A stretch of DNA of 64,000 bases from Chitinibacter sp046530675 (GCF_046530675.1 NZ_CP172558.1:682001-746000), one strand, 5' to 3'. Shown: positions 10,201 through 18,322, counted from the stretch's first letter. Program-made: numbers and translations. The notes: generated by a model not told the origin, from the sequence alone.

Positions 10201-11906
10201 GGCTGCGCTACTTCCAGACGAATTGGAGGGTTGATATCGGTCGTGCCGAGCAGATTGGGTTTGGGGCCGATGAACGACACCAGCGACATCACCATATCTT
10301 CGCGGATCGGGTCGATTGGCGGGTTAGTCACCTGCGCGAACAGCTGCTTGAAGTAGTTGTATAGCGGCTTGTCTTTGCGCGACAGCACCGTCAACGCCGC
10401 ATCATTACCCATCGAGCCGGTGGGCTCTTCGCCATTCTTGGCCATGGGCGCAAGAATGAATTTGATGTCTTCTTGCGTATAGCCAAACGCTTGCTGCTGA
10501 TCAAGTAAGGCGTGAGGAGTAAGGTGTGAGGCGGGAGTGAGCTCGTCGCCTTCAATGTCATCCAATTTGACGCGAATTTTGTCGATCCATTCGCGGTAGG
10601 GCTTGGCGTTGGACAGACTGTCTTTCAGCTCTTTGTCGTCGATGATACGGCCTTGCTCCAAGTCGATCAGGAACATTTTGCCCGGTTGCAGGCGCCATTT
10701 TTTATTGATGCGATCTTCCGCAATCGGCAATACGCCAGATTCGGATGCCATGACGACCAAATCATCGTTGGTTACCAAATAGCGTGCTGGGCGCAGGCCA
10801 TTACGGTCGAGCGTCGCGCCGATTTGACGACCATCGGTGAACGCAACGGCAGCCGGGCCATCCCATGGCTCCATCATTGCAGCGTGGTATTCGTAGAAGG
10901 CGCGACGTTTTTCATCCATTTCGCCGTTCTTTTCCCACGCTTCGGGGATCATCATCATCATCGCTTGCGCGAGCGAGTAGCCGCCCATCACCAAGAGTTC
11001 GAGCGCATTATCAAATGACGCCGAGTCAGACTGACCCGGATAAATCAGTGGCCAGATTTTATCGATGTCTTTGCCGAGCACGGGCGAGCTAATCGCTTTT
11101 TCACGGGCACGAATCCAGTTCACATTGCCGCGCAGTGTATTGATCTCGCCGTTGTGCGCGATATAGCGGAATGGATGCGCCAAATCCCACGTTGGGAAGG
11201 TATTGGTCGAGAAGCGTTGATGCACCAAGGCCAGCGCCGAGATACAGGCAGGGTCTTGCAGATCGAGGTAATACTCACCGACTTGATCGGCCAGCAGCAA
11301 GCCTTTGTAGTTCAGCGTCCGCGCCGAGCACGATGGAATGTAATACTCGCCACCGTGCTTGAGTTTGAGCGCGCGAATCGCGTGCGAAGCGCGTTTGCGG
11401 ATGATGTAGAGCTTGCGTTCCAGCGCATCGGTAACCAGCACATCATTGCCGCGACCGATGAACAGCTGACGAATCACCGGCTCGGTGGCTTTAATCAGCG
11501 GCGACATCGGCATCTCGCGATTCACCGGCACATCGCGCCAGCCCAACACAACTTGTTTTTCAGCGCGGGCAGCGCGCTCGATTTCTTCTTCACAGGCGGC
11601 GCGGGCTGCTGGCTCTTGCGGTAAAAAGCACATCGCCACGCCATAGTCGCCCACCGGCGGCAAGACAATACCCTGGGTAAGCATCTCTCTGCGCAGCAAT
11701 GTATCCGGGATCTGGATCAAGATACCTGCACCATCACCCGCTAGCGCATCTGCGCCCACCGCTCCGCGATGGTCGATGTTTTTCAGAATCAATAGGCCTT
11801 GCTCGATAATGCTATGGCTTTTCTGACCCTTGATGTGGGCAACAAAACCGACGCCACAGGCGTCGTGCTCATTGGCCGGGTCATACATTCCCTGCTTCGC
11901 TTCCAT
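7248..11906 (-). CDS. gltB: Glutamate synthase (NADPH) large subunit, alpha/beta-proteobacterial type
   Basis: 1552 aa. The ATG at 11906 has AGGGA about 7 nt upstream. MEAKQGMYDPANEHDA precedes Cys17 (CGVGFVAH), the expected processed nucleophile of the amidotransferase domain. The FMN/Fe-S part has CIMMRKCHLNTC, and the C-terminal GXGXG domain contains GLGDHGCEYMTGG. It is the first gene of a gltBD operon coupled to 5785-7248. It is about 70 aa longer than the other GltB and diverged throughout, so this is an old paralogue and not a recent copy. Residues about 455-467 are encoded by an array of 7-bp repeats (10505-10531), giving a TPASHLTPHA stretch that looks like an insertion in a variable loop. 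Confidence 0.97.
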   Translation of the reverse strand: MEAKQGMYDPANEHDACGVGFVAHIKGQKSHSIIEQGLLILKNIDHRGAVGADALAGDGAGILIQIPDTLLRREMLTQGIVLPPVGDYGVAMCFLPQEPAARAACEEEIERAARAEKQVVLGWRDVPVNREMPMSPLIKATEPVIRQLFIGRGNDVLVTDALERKLYIIRKRASHAIRALKLKHGGEYYIPSCSARTLNYKGLLLADQVGEYYLDLQDPACISALALVHQRFSTNTFPTWDLAHPFRYIAHNGEINTLRGNVNWIRAREKAISSPVLGKDIDKIWPLIYPGQSDSASFDNALELLVMGGYSLAQAMMMMIPEAWEKNGEMDEKRRAFYEYHAAMMEPWDGPAAVAFTDGRQIGATLDRNGLRPARYLVTNDDLVVMASESGVLPIAEDRINKKWRLQPGKMFLIDLEQGRIIDDKELKDSLSNAKPYREWIDKIRVKLDDIEGDELTPASHLTPHALLDQQQAFGYTQEDIKFILAPMAKNGEEPTGSMGNDAALTVLSRKDKPLYNYFKQLFAQVTNPPIDPIREDMVMSLVSFIGPKPNLLGTTDINPPIRLEVAQPILSTKQFEKIRNIGQYTSGKFYSHELDICYPAAWGKNGVEARLASLVAEAEDAVKSGANILIVSDRKMDAEHVAIPALLATSAVHQHLVKRGLRTSTGLVVETGSARETHHFALLGGYGAEAVYPYLTLATLADLASSNGGDAELASKYQKNFIKGVGKGLLKVMSKMGISTYMSYTGAQIFEAIGLQKAFVKKYFTGTASNVEGIGLFEVAEEAVRLHTAAFSADPVLANMLDAGGEYAFRTRGEDHLWTPDSIAKLQHATRSNSYSTYKEYAALINDQSKRHLTLRGLFEIKSAGAPVPLEEVESAADIVKRFATGAMSLGSISTEAHSTLAIAMNRIGGKSNTGEGGEDATRFKPLQAGQTLSEVIGKNRIERDYTFKEGDSLRSAIKQVASGRFGVTTEYLVNADQIQIKMAQGAKPGEGGQLPGHKVSEYIGKLRHSVPGVGLISPPPHHDIYSIEDLAQLIHDLKNVNPIASISVKLVAEVGVGTVAAGVSKAKADHLVIAGHDGGTGASPQSSIKHAGGPWELGLAETQQTLVLNKLRGRIRVQVDGQMKTGRDVVIGALLGADEFGFATAPLVVEGCIMMRKCHLNTCPVGVATQDPVLRQRFSGQPEHVVNYFFFVAEEARQIMAQMGIRRFDDLIGRSDLLDKQAGVEHWKAKGLDFSKIFYQSKAPAEVARLHAEVQDHGLNKALDQELIKQAAPALERGEVTQISLPVKNINRTVGAMLSGEVARRYGHAGLPENTIGIALQGTAGQSFGAFLSRGITITLTGEGNDYVGKGLSGGRIVIRPNASFVGKTWENIIVGNTVLFGAIAGEAFFAGVGGERFAVRNSGATAVVEGLGDHGCEYMTGGTVVVLGNTGRNFAAGMSGGIAYVYDPEGLFPGRCNMAQVALEQVVASETQEQPFHNGVSDEVQLKALIEKHAALTGSVRAAEILANWLTSRAAFVKVFPNEYRRALTEMKEMAAANTVNAAAQKEIA
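10505..10531. repeat. GTGAGGN heptamer array inside gltB
   Basis: Four 7-bp units of the form GTRAGGN lie in tandem, in frame inside the gltB coding sequence (encoding part of TPASHLTPHA on the minus strand). The same array in the same register occurs between fis and purH (30448-30474, and inverted at 30490-30516) and between gatC and gatA (56011-56037). Confidence 0.7.
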
Positions 11907-12390
11907 GGTTTATCCCTTTTAAGAGGTGCTATTGGTATTGCTTTTCTGATCGACCAGTAAGGCAATACCAATAAAACCTGCATTTCCCATCGTTTTAAAT
12001 CTGCAAAGCAGTTTGCCAGAGTCAAGGGAAATCCCCTACAAGACTTCCACCAATGTTTAACTTAAATCAGTACAAAACTGGCATTTATTCCTTTGAGCAT
12101 CTATCAAGAAAACCGTCCCGCCAGTTTTTGTGCGCCAACACCAGGGGAGGGTGTAGTGCATAAGAACGAGCCGCAAGGGCAATAAAATGATGCGCAGCCA
12201 TCATAATTACTTGTTATTTACATAACAATTAAAAATTGCTTAATTAGCAAAAGCGGATGCAACGAGACAATGCCACAAACACAATTACAAAAAACCAACA
12301 CAACATAACAGAGTTAGCCACAATCATTGCCGATTGCGAGCAATGCCAATCAATATATCCAACCACGCCAAGCCGTCAGAGAGACTCATC
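11907..12390. other. Divergent intergenic region between gltB and the chemosensory cluster
   Basis: 484 nt without a credible gene. It contains an 11-bp inverted repeat, ATTGGTATTGC (11931-11941) and GCAATACCAAT (11962-11972), in the gltB leader. On the minus strand TTGACT (12025-12020) could be a -35 box, with a weak AT-rich -10 about 18 nt on. The right half is AT-rich and leads into a candidate flagellar-type promoter. I see nothing else. Confidence 0.5.
12309..12336 (+). promoter_or_regulatory. Possible sigma-28 (FliA)-type promoter for the chemosensory cluster
   Basis: CAGAGTTA, a 12-nt spacer, then GCCGATTG resembles TAAAGTTT-N11-GCCGATAA, the class-3 flagellar/chemotaxis promoter. The -10 half is good and the -35 half is mediocre. 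It lies about 55 nt before the first GTG. Confidence 0.3.
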
Positions 12391-13485
12391 GTGAACACAC
12401 AATCAATCCGCTTACTGGGCATAGGGTCGGTCAATTTACTGCTCGCTGCATTGCTCGCCAATACTTGGTGGCATGGCGCGCTACTCGGCATCGTAGTACT
12501 GACAGCCTTGATCATGACGCGCACTGACCCGCAAAGTGAAGTCATCACCATTCAGGAAGAACCCATCCCGCCCGTTCATGCGGATCTACCGCCATTAATG
12601 AATGACGTATTGCCAATCTGGAAAAACAATCTTGCACTGGCGCGTTCACAAAGCCAGGAAGCCATTGACACACTCGCCATGCGCTTTGGCCAGATCAACC
12701 AGAATCTGGCATCAACGCTAGAACTGGCCTCAGGCGGCGCGACCAGCAACCGCTTTCTGAATGTCATTCAGGGTGCCGAGCTGGGCTTGGGTGGGATTGT
12801 TGAGGCACTCGAGCAAGTACTGAAAGATCGCGAAACACTGCTCAGTGAAATTGAAGGGCTGGGCAAATTCAATACCGAGCTGCAACAAATGGCCACGTCG
12901 GTCGCAGACATCGCCAAACAGACTAATCTGCTGGCGCTCAATGCCGCCATTGAAGCCGCACGCGCCGGTGAAGCGGGACGCGGCTTTGCCGTAGTGGCCG
13001 ATGAAGTACGCAAGCTGTCCACGCAATCGGGCGAAACCGGCAAACATATCAGCAGCAAAGTCGACGCGATTAATTCAACCATTATCACCGCGCTGGCTTC
13101 GGCCAAAGAGCTCTCGCAAGGCGAGGCAGAAATGATCAGCAATTCCAAATCGGTCATTAATGACGTTATTTCGACTTTCCATCACGTCACGATCGAGCTC
13201 GAAGCGACGATCACACAGCTCACCACCGAAGGCCGGGCGGTTGAAAATGAAGTCCATGGTGTCATCGTCAATTTGCAATTCCAGGATAGGGTCAGCCAGA
13301 TCATGGATCATGTTGAACGCGATATGGGCAAGTTGTCCGACATTCTGTCGCGCCTGCAAGCGCTGCCTGACCGTCAGCAATGGCTGGCTGAACTGCAACG
13401 AACCTATACCACCCTAGAGCAACGCCAGGTACATGGCGGCAAACAAAATGCTGCCGCAGCAACATCCGAAATCGATTTCTTCTAA
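12391..13485 (+). CDS. Short membrane-bound methyl-accepting-type protein with CheZ-like C-terminus
   Basis: 364 aa from GTG 12391 (AGAGAG upstream). A TTG at 12334 and an ATG at 12343 are alternatives, but they overlap the candidate promoter and lack a ribosome binding site. Two hydrophobic segments near the N-terminus (about residues 7-40) have almost no periplasmic loop. A helical region and a compact receptor signalling hairpin follow, with the hallmark tip KQTNLLALNAAIEAARAGE. The last part holds LQFQDRVSQ, with Asp299 and Gln303 spaced as in the CheZ catalytic pair, and the protein ends SEIDFF. It sits 26 nt before cheY. It senses or regulates at the membrane; whether it is a receptor, a phosphatase or both is unproven. 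Confidence 0.85.
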   Translation: MNTQSIRLLGIGSVNLLLAALLANTWWHGALLGIVVLTALIMTRTDPQSEVITIQEEPIPPVHADLPPLMNDVLPIWKNNLALARSQSQEAIDTLAMRFGQINQNLASTLELASGGATSNRFLNVIQGAELGLGGIVEALEQVLKDRETLLSEIEGLGKFNTELQQMATSVADIAKQTNLLALNAAIEAARAGEAGRGFAVVADEVRKLSTQSGETGKHISSKVDAINSTIITALASAKELSQGEAEMISNSKSVINDVISTFHHVTIELEATITQLTTEGRAVENEVHGVIVNLQFQDRVSQIMDHVERDMGKLSDILSRLQALPDRQQWLAELQRTYTTLEQRQVHGGKQNAAAATSEIDFF

Positions 13486-13511
13486 TTTATTGTTTTGCAG
13501 GAATAAAGAAT

Positions 13512-13880
13512 ATGGCCAAGACCATTTTGATCGTTGATGACTCATTTAGCATGCGCCAAACCGTCAGCATTGCGCTAAAAAGCGCTGGTTACGATGTGGT
13601 CGAAGCCAGCGATGGCAAAGACGCACTAAGCAAGCTGGACGGTCGCAAATACAACCTGATCATTTCCGACGTCAATATGCCCAATATGGACGGCATCAGC
13701 TTTGTCAAAGCCGCCAAAGAGCTGCCCAACTACAAATTCACCCCCATCATCATGCTGACCACCGAAGGGGATGACGCCAAGAAGCAGGAAGGTAAAGCCG
13801 CCGGTGTGCGCGCCTGGGTTTTGAAACCTTTCCAGCCTCCGGCATTGCTCGATGCCATTTCCAAATTGATCATGGCATAA
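13512..13880 (+). CDS. cheY: CheY-like single-domain response regulator
   Basis: 122 aa, a lone receiver domain. Acidic pair Asp9/Asp10 (IVDDS), phosphoacceptor Asp53 (ISDVNMP), Thr83/84 (MLTTE) and Lys105 (VLKPF) are all present. It follows the short receptor-like gene by 26 nt and precedes the STAS gene and cheA. Its likely role is as phosphorylation target of the CheA at 14289-16499. The EGDDAKKQEGKAAGVRAWVLKPF segment is typical of CheYs in non-flagellar or accessory chemosensory clusters, so the output could be the flagellar motor, pili or another target; the sequence does not decide this. Confidence 0.93.
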   Translation: MAKTILIVDDSFSMRQTVSIALKSAGYDVVEASDGKDALSKLDGRKYNLIISDVNMPNMDGISFVKAAKELPNYKFTPIIMLTTEGDDAKKQEGKAAGVRAWVLKPFQPPALLDAISKLIMA

Positions 13881-13886
13881 AGCAGC

Positions 13887-13935
13887 AGGTATATGCCTGC
13901 ATCCATTACCGAAAATGGCCTGCAGTAATATACCC
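13887..13935 (+). repeat. 49-bp GGGTAT/ATACCC element, copy 2
   Basis: It starts 7 nt after the cheY stop. The ends are AGGTATAT and ATATACCC (7-bp perfect inverse GGTATAT/ATATACC). Internal GGCCTGCAG resembles the right half of other copies. Confidence 0.6.
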
Positions 13936-13962
13936 AGCACAATCAATCAGGCAGGAGTGATA

Positions 13963-14292
13963 ATGAGTAACGCCACAAGCACCTCGCAGGAGTCCGCCAT
14001 GATCTATGCCAATATCAATTTGACCATTTTTGAAGCCGCCGAGCAGAAATCGATTTTGCTTGCGGCGCTGGGCAATGCGCCGGACACACTGGAAGTCAAT
14101 TTATCCGCCGTCGATGAAATTGACAGTGCCGGCATTCAATTACTGTTATTTCTGAAACAGGAAGCACAGCGCCAGCAAAAAACAGTCAGCTACAGCCAGC
14201 ACAGCACTGCGACACTCAATGCCATTGAACTACTTAATCTGGCAGGCCAGCTTGGCGACCCCCTGCTGATCCCTAAAGGAGAGCAAGCATGA
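13963..14292 (+). CDS. STAS-domain protein (anti-sigma-factor-antagonist-like)
   Basis: 109 aa from ATG 13963 (GGAG upstream; an in-frame ATG at 13915 lies inside the repeat and has no ribosome binding site). It is a single STAS domain with the DSAGIQLLLFLK core, whose Ser is the site phosphorylated in SpoIIAA-type proteins. Its last four bases overlap the cheA start (ATGA), so the two are translationally coupled. STAS proteins beside cheY/cheA occur in several accessory chemosensory systems, but their role is not settled. It probably docks on or modulates a kinase or another partner here. Confidence 0.88.
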   Translation: MSNATSTSQESAMIYANINLTIFEAAEQKSILLAALGNAPDTLEVNLSAVDEIDSAGIQLLLFLKQEAQRQQKTVSYSQHSTATLNAIELLNLAGQLGDPLLIPKGEQA

Positions 14293-16499
14293 ATCTCGAC
14301 TCGGCTCGCATAGCACTCGTCGAAGAGGCGCGTGAATTACTCGTCGCCATGGAAGACGCGCTACTCCAGATTGAGGCCGGCACCGGCGGCCCGGATGGCA
14401 TCAACGCCATTTTCCGCGCTGCACATACCATCAAAGGTTCAGCCGGATTGTTTGCTTTTGATAATGTGGTGAGCTTCACCCATATTGTCGAAAGCCTGCT
14501 TGATCGCGTTCGCAATGGCAAATTGACCATCGACAGCGATATGCTGTCCTTGCTGTTGAAATCAGGCGACTACATCTCGGCACTGGTCGATGCCATCGAA
14601 CAAAACACCGAAGATCAGGAACCGAACCCGGCCTTGCGCAGCCAGCTTGAAGCGCAACTCAAAAATTACCTGGGAACGACAACCGAAGACGCTCCCGCCC
14701 CCAGCATCGAGAACGAACTTCCGGTTGAAAATCCTTCACGGGTCGAAATCGATGACAGCGAACGAGTCAGCAGCGACAACTGGCATATTTCATTGCGCTT
14801 CAATCCAGATGTACTGCGTCAGGGACTCGATCCGGTTTCGTTCATCCGTTATCTGTGCACGCTGGGTCGGATTGTCCATATCCATACCCTCGTCGACAAA
14901 CTACCCAATGCCGATGAGTTTGATCCGGAAACCAGTTATCTGGGGTATGAAATCGATTTTGCATCCGAAGCCGATCGCAAACAGATTGAAGGCGTCTTCG
15001 AATTCGTTCGCGAAGAAAGCCAGATCCGGATTTTGCCGCCACACAGCAAAGTAGAAGAATATTTGCATTTGATCGACAGCCTGCAAGAACCTGCCGGGCG
15101 CTTGGGTGAAATATTGATCAACGGTGGCGCACTCACCCAAAGCGAGCTCGAATCCGCACTGCTACTGCAGCAAGGACAAGATTGCCCGCCACCGCTGGGC
15201 AGCTTGCTGGTAGAACAGGAAATCGTACCGCCGAATGTGGTTTCTGCTGCGCTAAGCAAACAAAAACAAAGCGAAGAAAAGCGCAGCCACGAACAGAAGT
15301 TCATCAAGGTCGAAGTAGGCAAGCTTGACCAGTTGATCAATCTGGTCGGCGAACTGGTGATTGCAGGCGCAGGCGCCAATCTGGTAGCCAAACAAAAATC
15401 GGTCAATGCCTTTGAAGAAGCAGCTCAGGCCGTATCGGTACTGGTTGAACAAATCCGCGACGCGGCACTGACTTTGCGCATGGTGCCAATTGGCGAAGTA
15501 TTCCAGCGTTTTCCGCGCGTCGTTCGCGAAGTATCACGTGATCTGAACAAAGAAATCGAGCTGGTGATTACCGGCGCAGAAACCGAGCTCGATAAATCAA
15601 TGGTCGAAAAATTATCCGATCCCTTAATGCATATCGTCCGTAATGCGATGGATCACGGGCTTGAAGCAACACCGGATCGCCTGCTGGCAGGCAAACCTTC
15701 CACCGGCATTATGCGACTGAATGCCTTTCATGATTCGGGCAGCATCGTCATCGAGGTTTCCGACGACGGGCGAGGCTTGAATCGGGACAAGATTTTGGCC
15801 AAAGCGCTGGAACGCGGGCTGATTCAGTCGGATCAGAACTTGGCTGATAGCGATATTTATCGTCTGATTTTCGAACCCGGATTTTCAACTGCCGAGAAAG
15901 TGACCAACCTGTCCGGTCGTGGCGTCGGCATGGACGTAGTCAAGAAAAACATTGAATCACTCCGTGGCGAAGTCGAAGTCGATAGCACCCCGGGGCATGG
16001 GGCGACAATCCGCATTCGCTTGCCACTGACGCTGGCGATTATTGATGGCTTTCAAGTCATGGTCAACGGCGCAGTTTATGTCATTCCGCTGGAAATGGTC
16101 ATTGAATGTGTCGATCTGGAAAAGCAGGATACACATCACAATATCATCAAACTGCGCGGAGAACCGCTGCCCTTTGTTCGCTTGCGTACGCTATTTAATT
16201 TACCCGCTACAGCAGAAAACGAGCGGGAAAGTCTGGTCATCGTGCAATACGGTACTCAGCGCGCAGGGCTCGTCGTTGACAAGCTGCTCGGAGAATTCCA
16301 GGCCGTCATCAAACCGCTGGGCGCACTATTTCAGCAAATGCGCGGCATTGGTGGCTCGACGATTCTGGGCGACGGTCAAGTATCACTGATACTCGACGTC
16401 CCGCATCTGGTACAAATGGCACGCAATGCCCAGCACCATCAAATCAGTCATAACCCTTTGCTTCGTCTGGAAGCCGACCTCAATAGCAGCACGGTTTGA
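14289..16499 (+). CDS. cheA: Chemotaxis histidine kinase CheA with inserted MshEN-like segment
   Basis: 736 aa. It has an Hpt (P1) domain with His46 (RAAHTIKGSAG), a poorly conserved middle region (about 155-260), and a segment at 271-325 that fits the two-repeat MshEN c-di-GMP-binding motif. The dimerisation domain starts about 338 (KLDQLINLVGELV). The ATPase domain has N box HIVRNAMDHGLE, G1 DDGRG and G2 GRGVGMDVVKKN. The CheW-like P5 domain follows to about 715. It phosphorylates CheY and CheB in response to receptors coupled through CheW. All catalytic motifs are intact. It overlaps the STAS gene by 4 nt and is followed by receptor and cheW genes. The MshEN-like segment is unusual for CheA. 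Confidence 0.96.
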   Translation: MNLDSARIALVEEARELLVAMEDALLQIEAGTGGPDGINAIFRAAHTIKGSAGLFAFDNVVSFTHIVESLLDRVRNGKLTIDSDMLSLLLKSGDYISALVDAIEQNTEDQEPNPALRSQLEAQLKNYLGTTTEDAPAPSIENELPVENPSRVEIDDSERVSSDNWHISLRFNPDVLRQGLDPVSFIRYLCTLGRIVHIHTLVDKLPNADEFDPETSYLGYEIDFASEADRKQIEGVFEFVREESQIRILPPHSKVEEYLHLIDSLQEPAGRLGEILINGGALTQSELESALLLQQGQDCPPPLGSLLVEQEIVPPNVVSAALSKQKQSEEKRSHEQKFIKVEVGKLDQLINLVGELVIAGAGANLVAKQKSVNAFEEAAQAVSVLVEQIRDAALTLRMVPIGEVFQRFPRVVREVSRDLNKEIELVITGAETELDKSMVEKLSDPLMHIVRNAMDHGLEATPDRLLAGKPSTGIMRLNAFHDSGSIVIEVSDDGRGLNRDKILAKALERGLIQSDQNLADSDIYRLIFEPGFSTAEKVTNLSGRGVGMDVVKKNIESLRGEVEVDSTPGHGATIRIRLPLTLAIIDGFQVMVNGAVYVIPLEMVIECVDLEKQDTHHNIIKLRGEPLPFVRLRTLFNLPATAENERESLVIVQYGTQRAGLVVDKLLGEFQAVIKPLGALFQQMRGIGGSTILGDGQVSLILDVPHLVQMARNAQHHQISHNPLLRLEADLNSSTV

Positions 16500-16558
16500 A
16501 ATAAGTGAAATCTCAGCAATAACAGATTTATCAAAAATTAAGCAGAGAGGAATCAAAT

Positions 16559-18322
16559 ATGTCTTTGGCAGCGCACCCAATGAGCATCAAAAAGATTTTC
16601 GGCATTCTCACAGCGGTCATTATTGCTTTGATGGTCGCAATCATCATCACCAACCAGCTTTCAAATCAAGCCAACGAAGAAATCACCAAAGCGCAAAAAG
16701 CACGCTATGACTCCTACCTGCTGGCCGATGAGTTACGCCAAAGTTCGGATGACCTGACCCGTCTTGCCCGAACCTATGTCATCACCGGTGATGAACGTTA
16801 CGAAAAACAGTACATGACTATTCTGGACATCCGCAGCGGCAAACGGGCTCGCCCGGAAGCGTATGGCCGTATTTACTGGGACTTTGTTGCGGCCACCGAT
16901 CAAGCCCCACGCCCAGACAGCAATGTGCAAGTGCCCCTCACCGAGCTAATGAAGCAGGCTGGCTTTTCTGATGGCGAAATGCAAAAACTGAACGAAGCAG
17001 CAGCCAATTCGGATGGTCTGGTCAAAACAGAAGTGATTGCAATGAATGCCGTCAAAGGTCTATTTGCCGATGCGAGTGGCAATTTCACTGTCAAAGGTGA
17101 ACCCAATATGCAAATGGCCGCAGAAATGATGCACGACAAGAAATATCACGAAAACAAAGCCAAAATCATGAAGCCGGTCGATGAGTTTTTTGTCTTGCTC
17201 GATCAGCGCACCCAAGCTGCGATTGATAGTGCCGAAAATCGGGCACACCAGATCACCTACTTCATGATCGGCTTGCTGGCAACTGCGCTCGTCATCATTG
17301 CCGGCCTGCTGCTTTTTGCTTATCGCTCTATCTTTGGTCGTTTGGGTGGCGAGCCATTCTACGCGTCCAGCGTTATCCAGCAGGTCGCTTCAGGCGATTT
17401 GACTGTTAGCGTCAATCTTCAGCCCGGTGATAACTCCAGCCTGCTGTACCACACAGAGCAAATGGTCGGCAAATTAACCAGCGTCATGTCTGACGTAGCA
17501 ACGACGGCTAACTCGCTCACTGCGGCTGCAGAAGAAATTTCCACCTCGGCGCAATCATTAAGCCAGAATGCGTCTGAACAGGCGGCCAGCGTCGAAGAAA
17601 CCAGCGCAGCCATTGAGCAAATTTCGTCCACCGTATCGCAAAATTCCGAAAACGCCCGCGTCACCGATAGCATGGCGAGCAAATCGTCAAGCGACGCAGG
17701 AGAAGGCGGTGAAGCCGTCAAACAAACCGTCGCAGCGATGCGCCAGATTGCCAAACAAATCGGCATTGTCGATGACATTGCCTACCAGACCAATCTGCTG
17801 GCACTCAATGCCGCGATTGAAGCTGCTCGGGCTGGTGAACACGGTAAGGGCTTTGCCGTCGTTGCTGCCGAAGTGCGCAAACTGGCCGAGCGTAGCCAGG
17901 TCGCCGCACAGGAAATTTCCGAAGTCGCCAGCAGCAGCGTCCAGCTGGCAGAACGGGCAGGCACCTTGCTCGATCAGATGGTGCCATCAATCCGCAAAAC
18001 AGCCGATCTGGTGCAGGAAATCAGCGCCGCCTCGCGCGAACAAACCAATGGCCTGGATCAGATCAATTCAGCCGTAGGGCAGTTAGCAACCTCGACACAA
18101 ATGAATGCAGCATCGTCTGAAGAGCTCTCGTCGACATCGGAAGAAATGAGCGCACAAGCTGTACGGCTGCAGGAAATGATCAGTTATTTCCGGTTGACAC
18201 CTGGCAGCACGGCACGCACAGCAGTGACAGCACGCAAAGGTGGCGCACGCAGCAGCACCCGCCCTGCGAAGTTTGATGCGGGCAATGACGCCATCGATGA
18301 AGCCAATTTCACGCGATTTTAA
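16559..18322 (+). CDS. Methyl-accepting chemotaxis protein with C-terminal CheR-tethering pentapeptide
   Basis: 587 aa from ATG 16559 (AGAGAGG upstream). Membrane segments lie at about 13-31 and 230-255, flanking a helical periplasmic sensor of about 200 aa that begins with the ARTYVITGDERYEKQY motif seen in several receptor and kinase sensors. A HAMP-like linker and a full signalling domain follow (tip QTNLLALNAAIEAARAGEHGKG). The protein ends NFTRF, which fits the x-[FWYH]-x-x-[FWYH] pentapeptide that tethers CheR. It is paired with the cheW 12 nt downstream. Its signalling half is almost identical to the receptor at 18943-20583, while the sensors are unrelated. Confidence 0.94.
   Translation: MSLAAHPMSIKKIFGILTAVIIALMVAIIITNQLSNQANEEITKAQKARYDSYLLADELRQSSDDLTRLARTYVITGDERYEKQYMTILDIRSGKRARPEAYGRIYWDFVAATDQAPRPDSNVQVPLTELMKQAGFSDGEMQKLNEAAANSDGLVKTEVIAMNAVKGLFADASGNFTVKGEPNMQMAAEMMHDKKYHENKAKIMKPVDEFFVLLDQRTQAAIDSAENRAHQITYFMIGLLATALVIIAGLLLFAYRSIFGRLGGEPFYASSVIQQVASGDLTVSVNLQPGDNSSLLYHTEQMVGKLTSVMSDVATTANSLTAAAEEISTSAQSLSQNASEQAASVEETSAAIEQISSTVSQNSENARVTDSMASKSSSDAGEGGEAVKQTVAAMRQIAKQIGIVDDIAYQTNLLALNAAIEAARAGEHGKGFAVVAAEVRKLAERSQVAAQEISEVASSSVQLAERAGTLLDQMVPSIRKTADLVQEISAASREQTNGLDQINSAVGQLATSTQMNAASSEELSSTSEEMSAQAVRLQEMISYFRLTPGSTARTAVTARKGGARSSTRPAKFDAGNDAIDEANFTRF

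Noticed and set aside
11931..11972. ATTGGTATTGC/GCAATACCAAT inverted repeat as a ninth copy of the 49-bp family
   Set aside because: It contains GGTAT/ATACC ends but is only 42 bp long, lacks the GGGTAT terminal triplet and lies in a 5' leader; I treat it as a separate feature.
12334..12390. Upstream TTG/ATG starts for the short receptor-like gene
   Set aside because: They have no ribosome binding site and overlap the candidate promoter; the GTG at 12391 has AGAGAG upstream and begins right before the first membrane helix.
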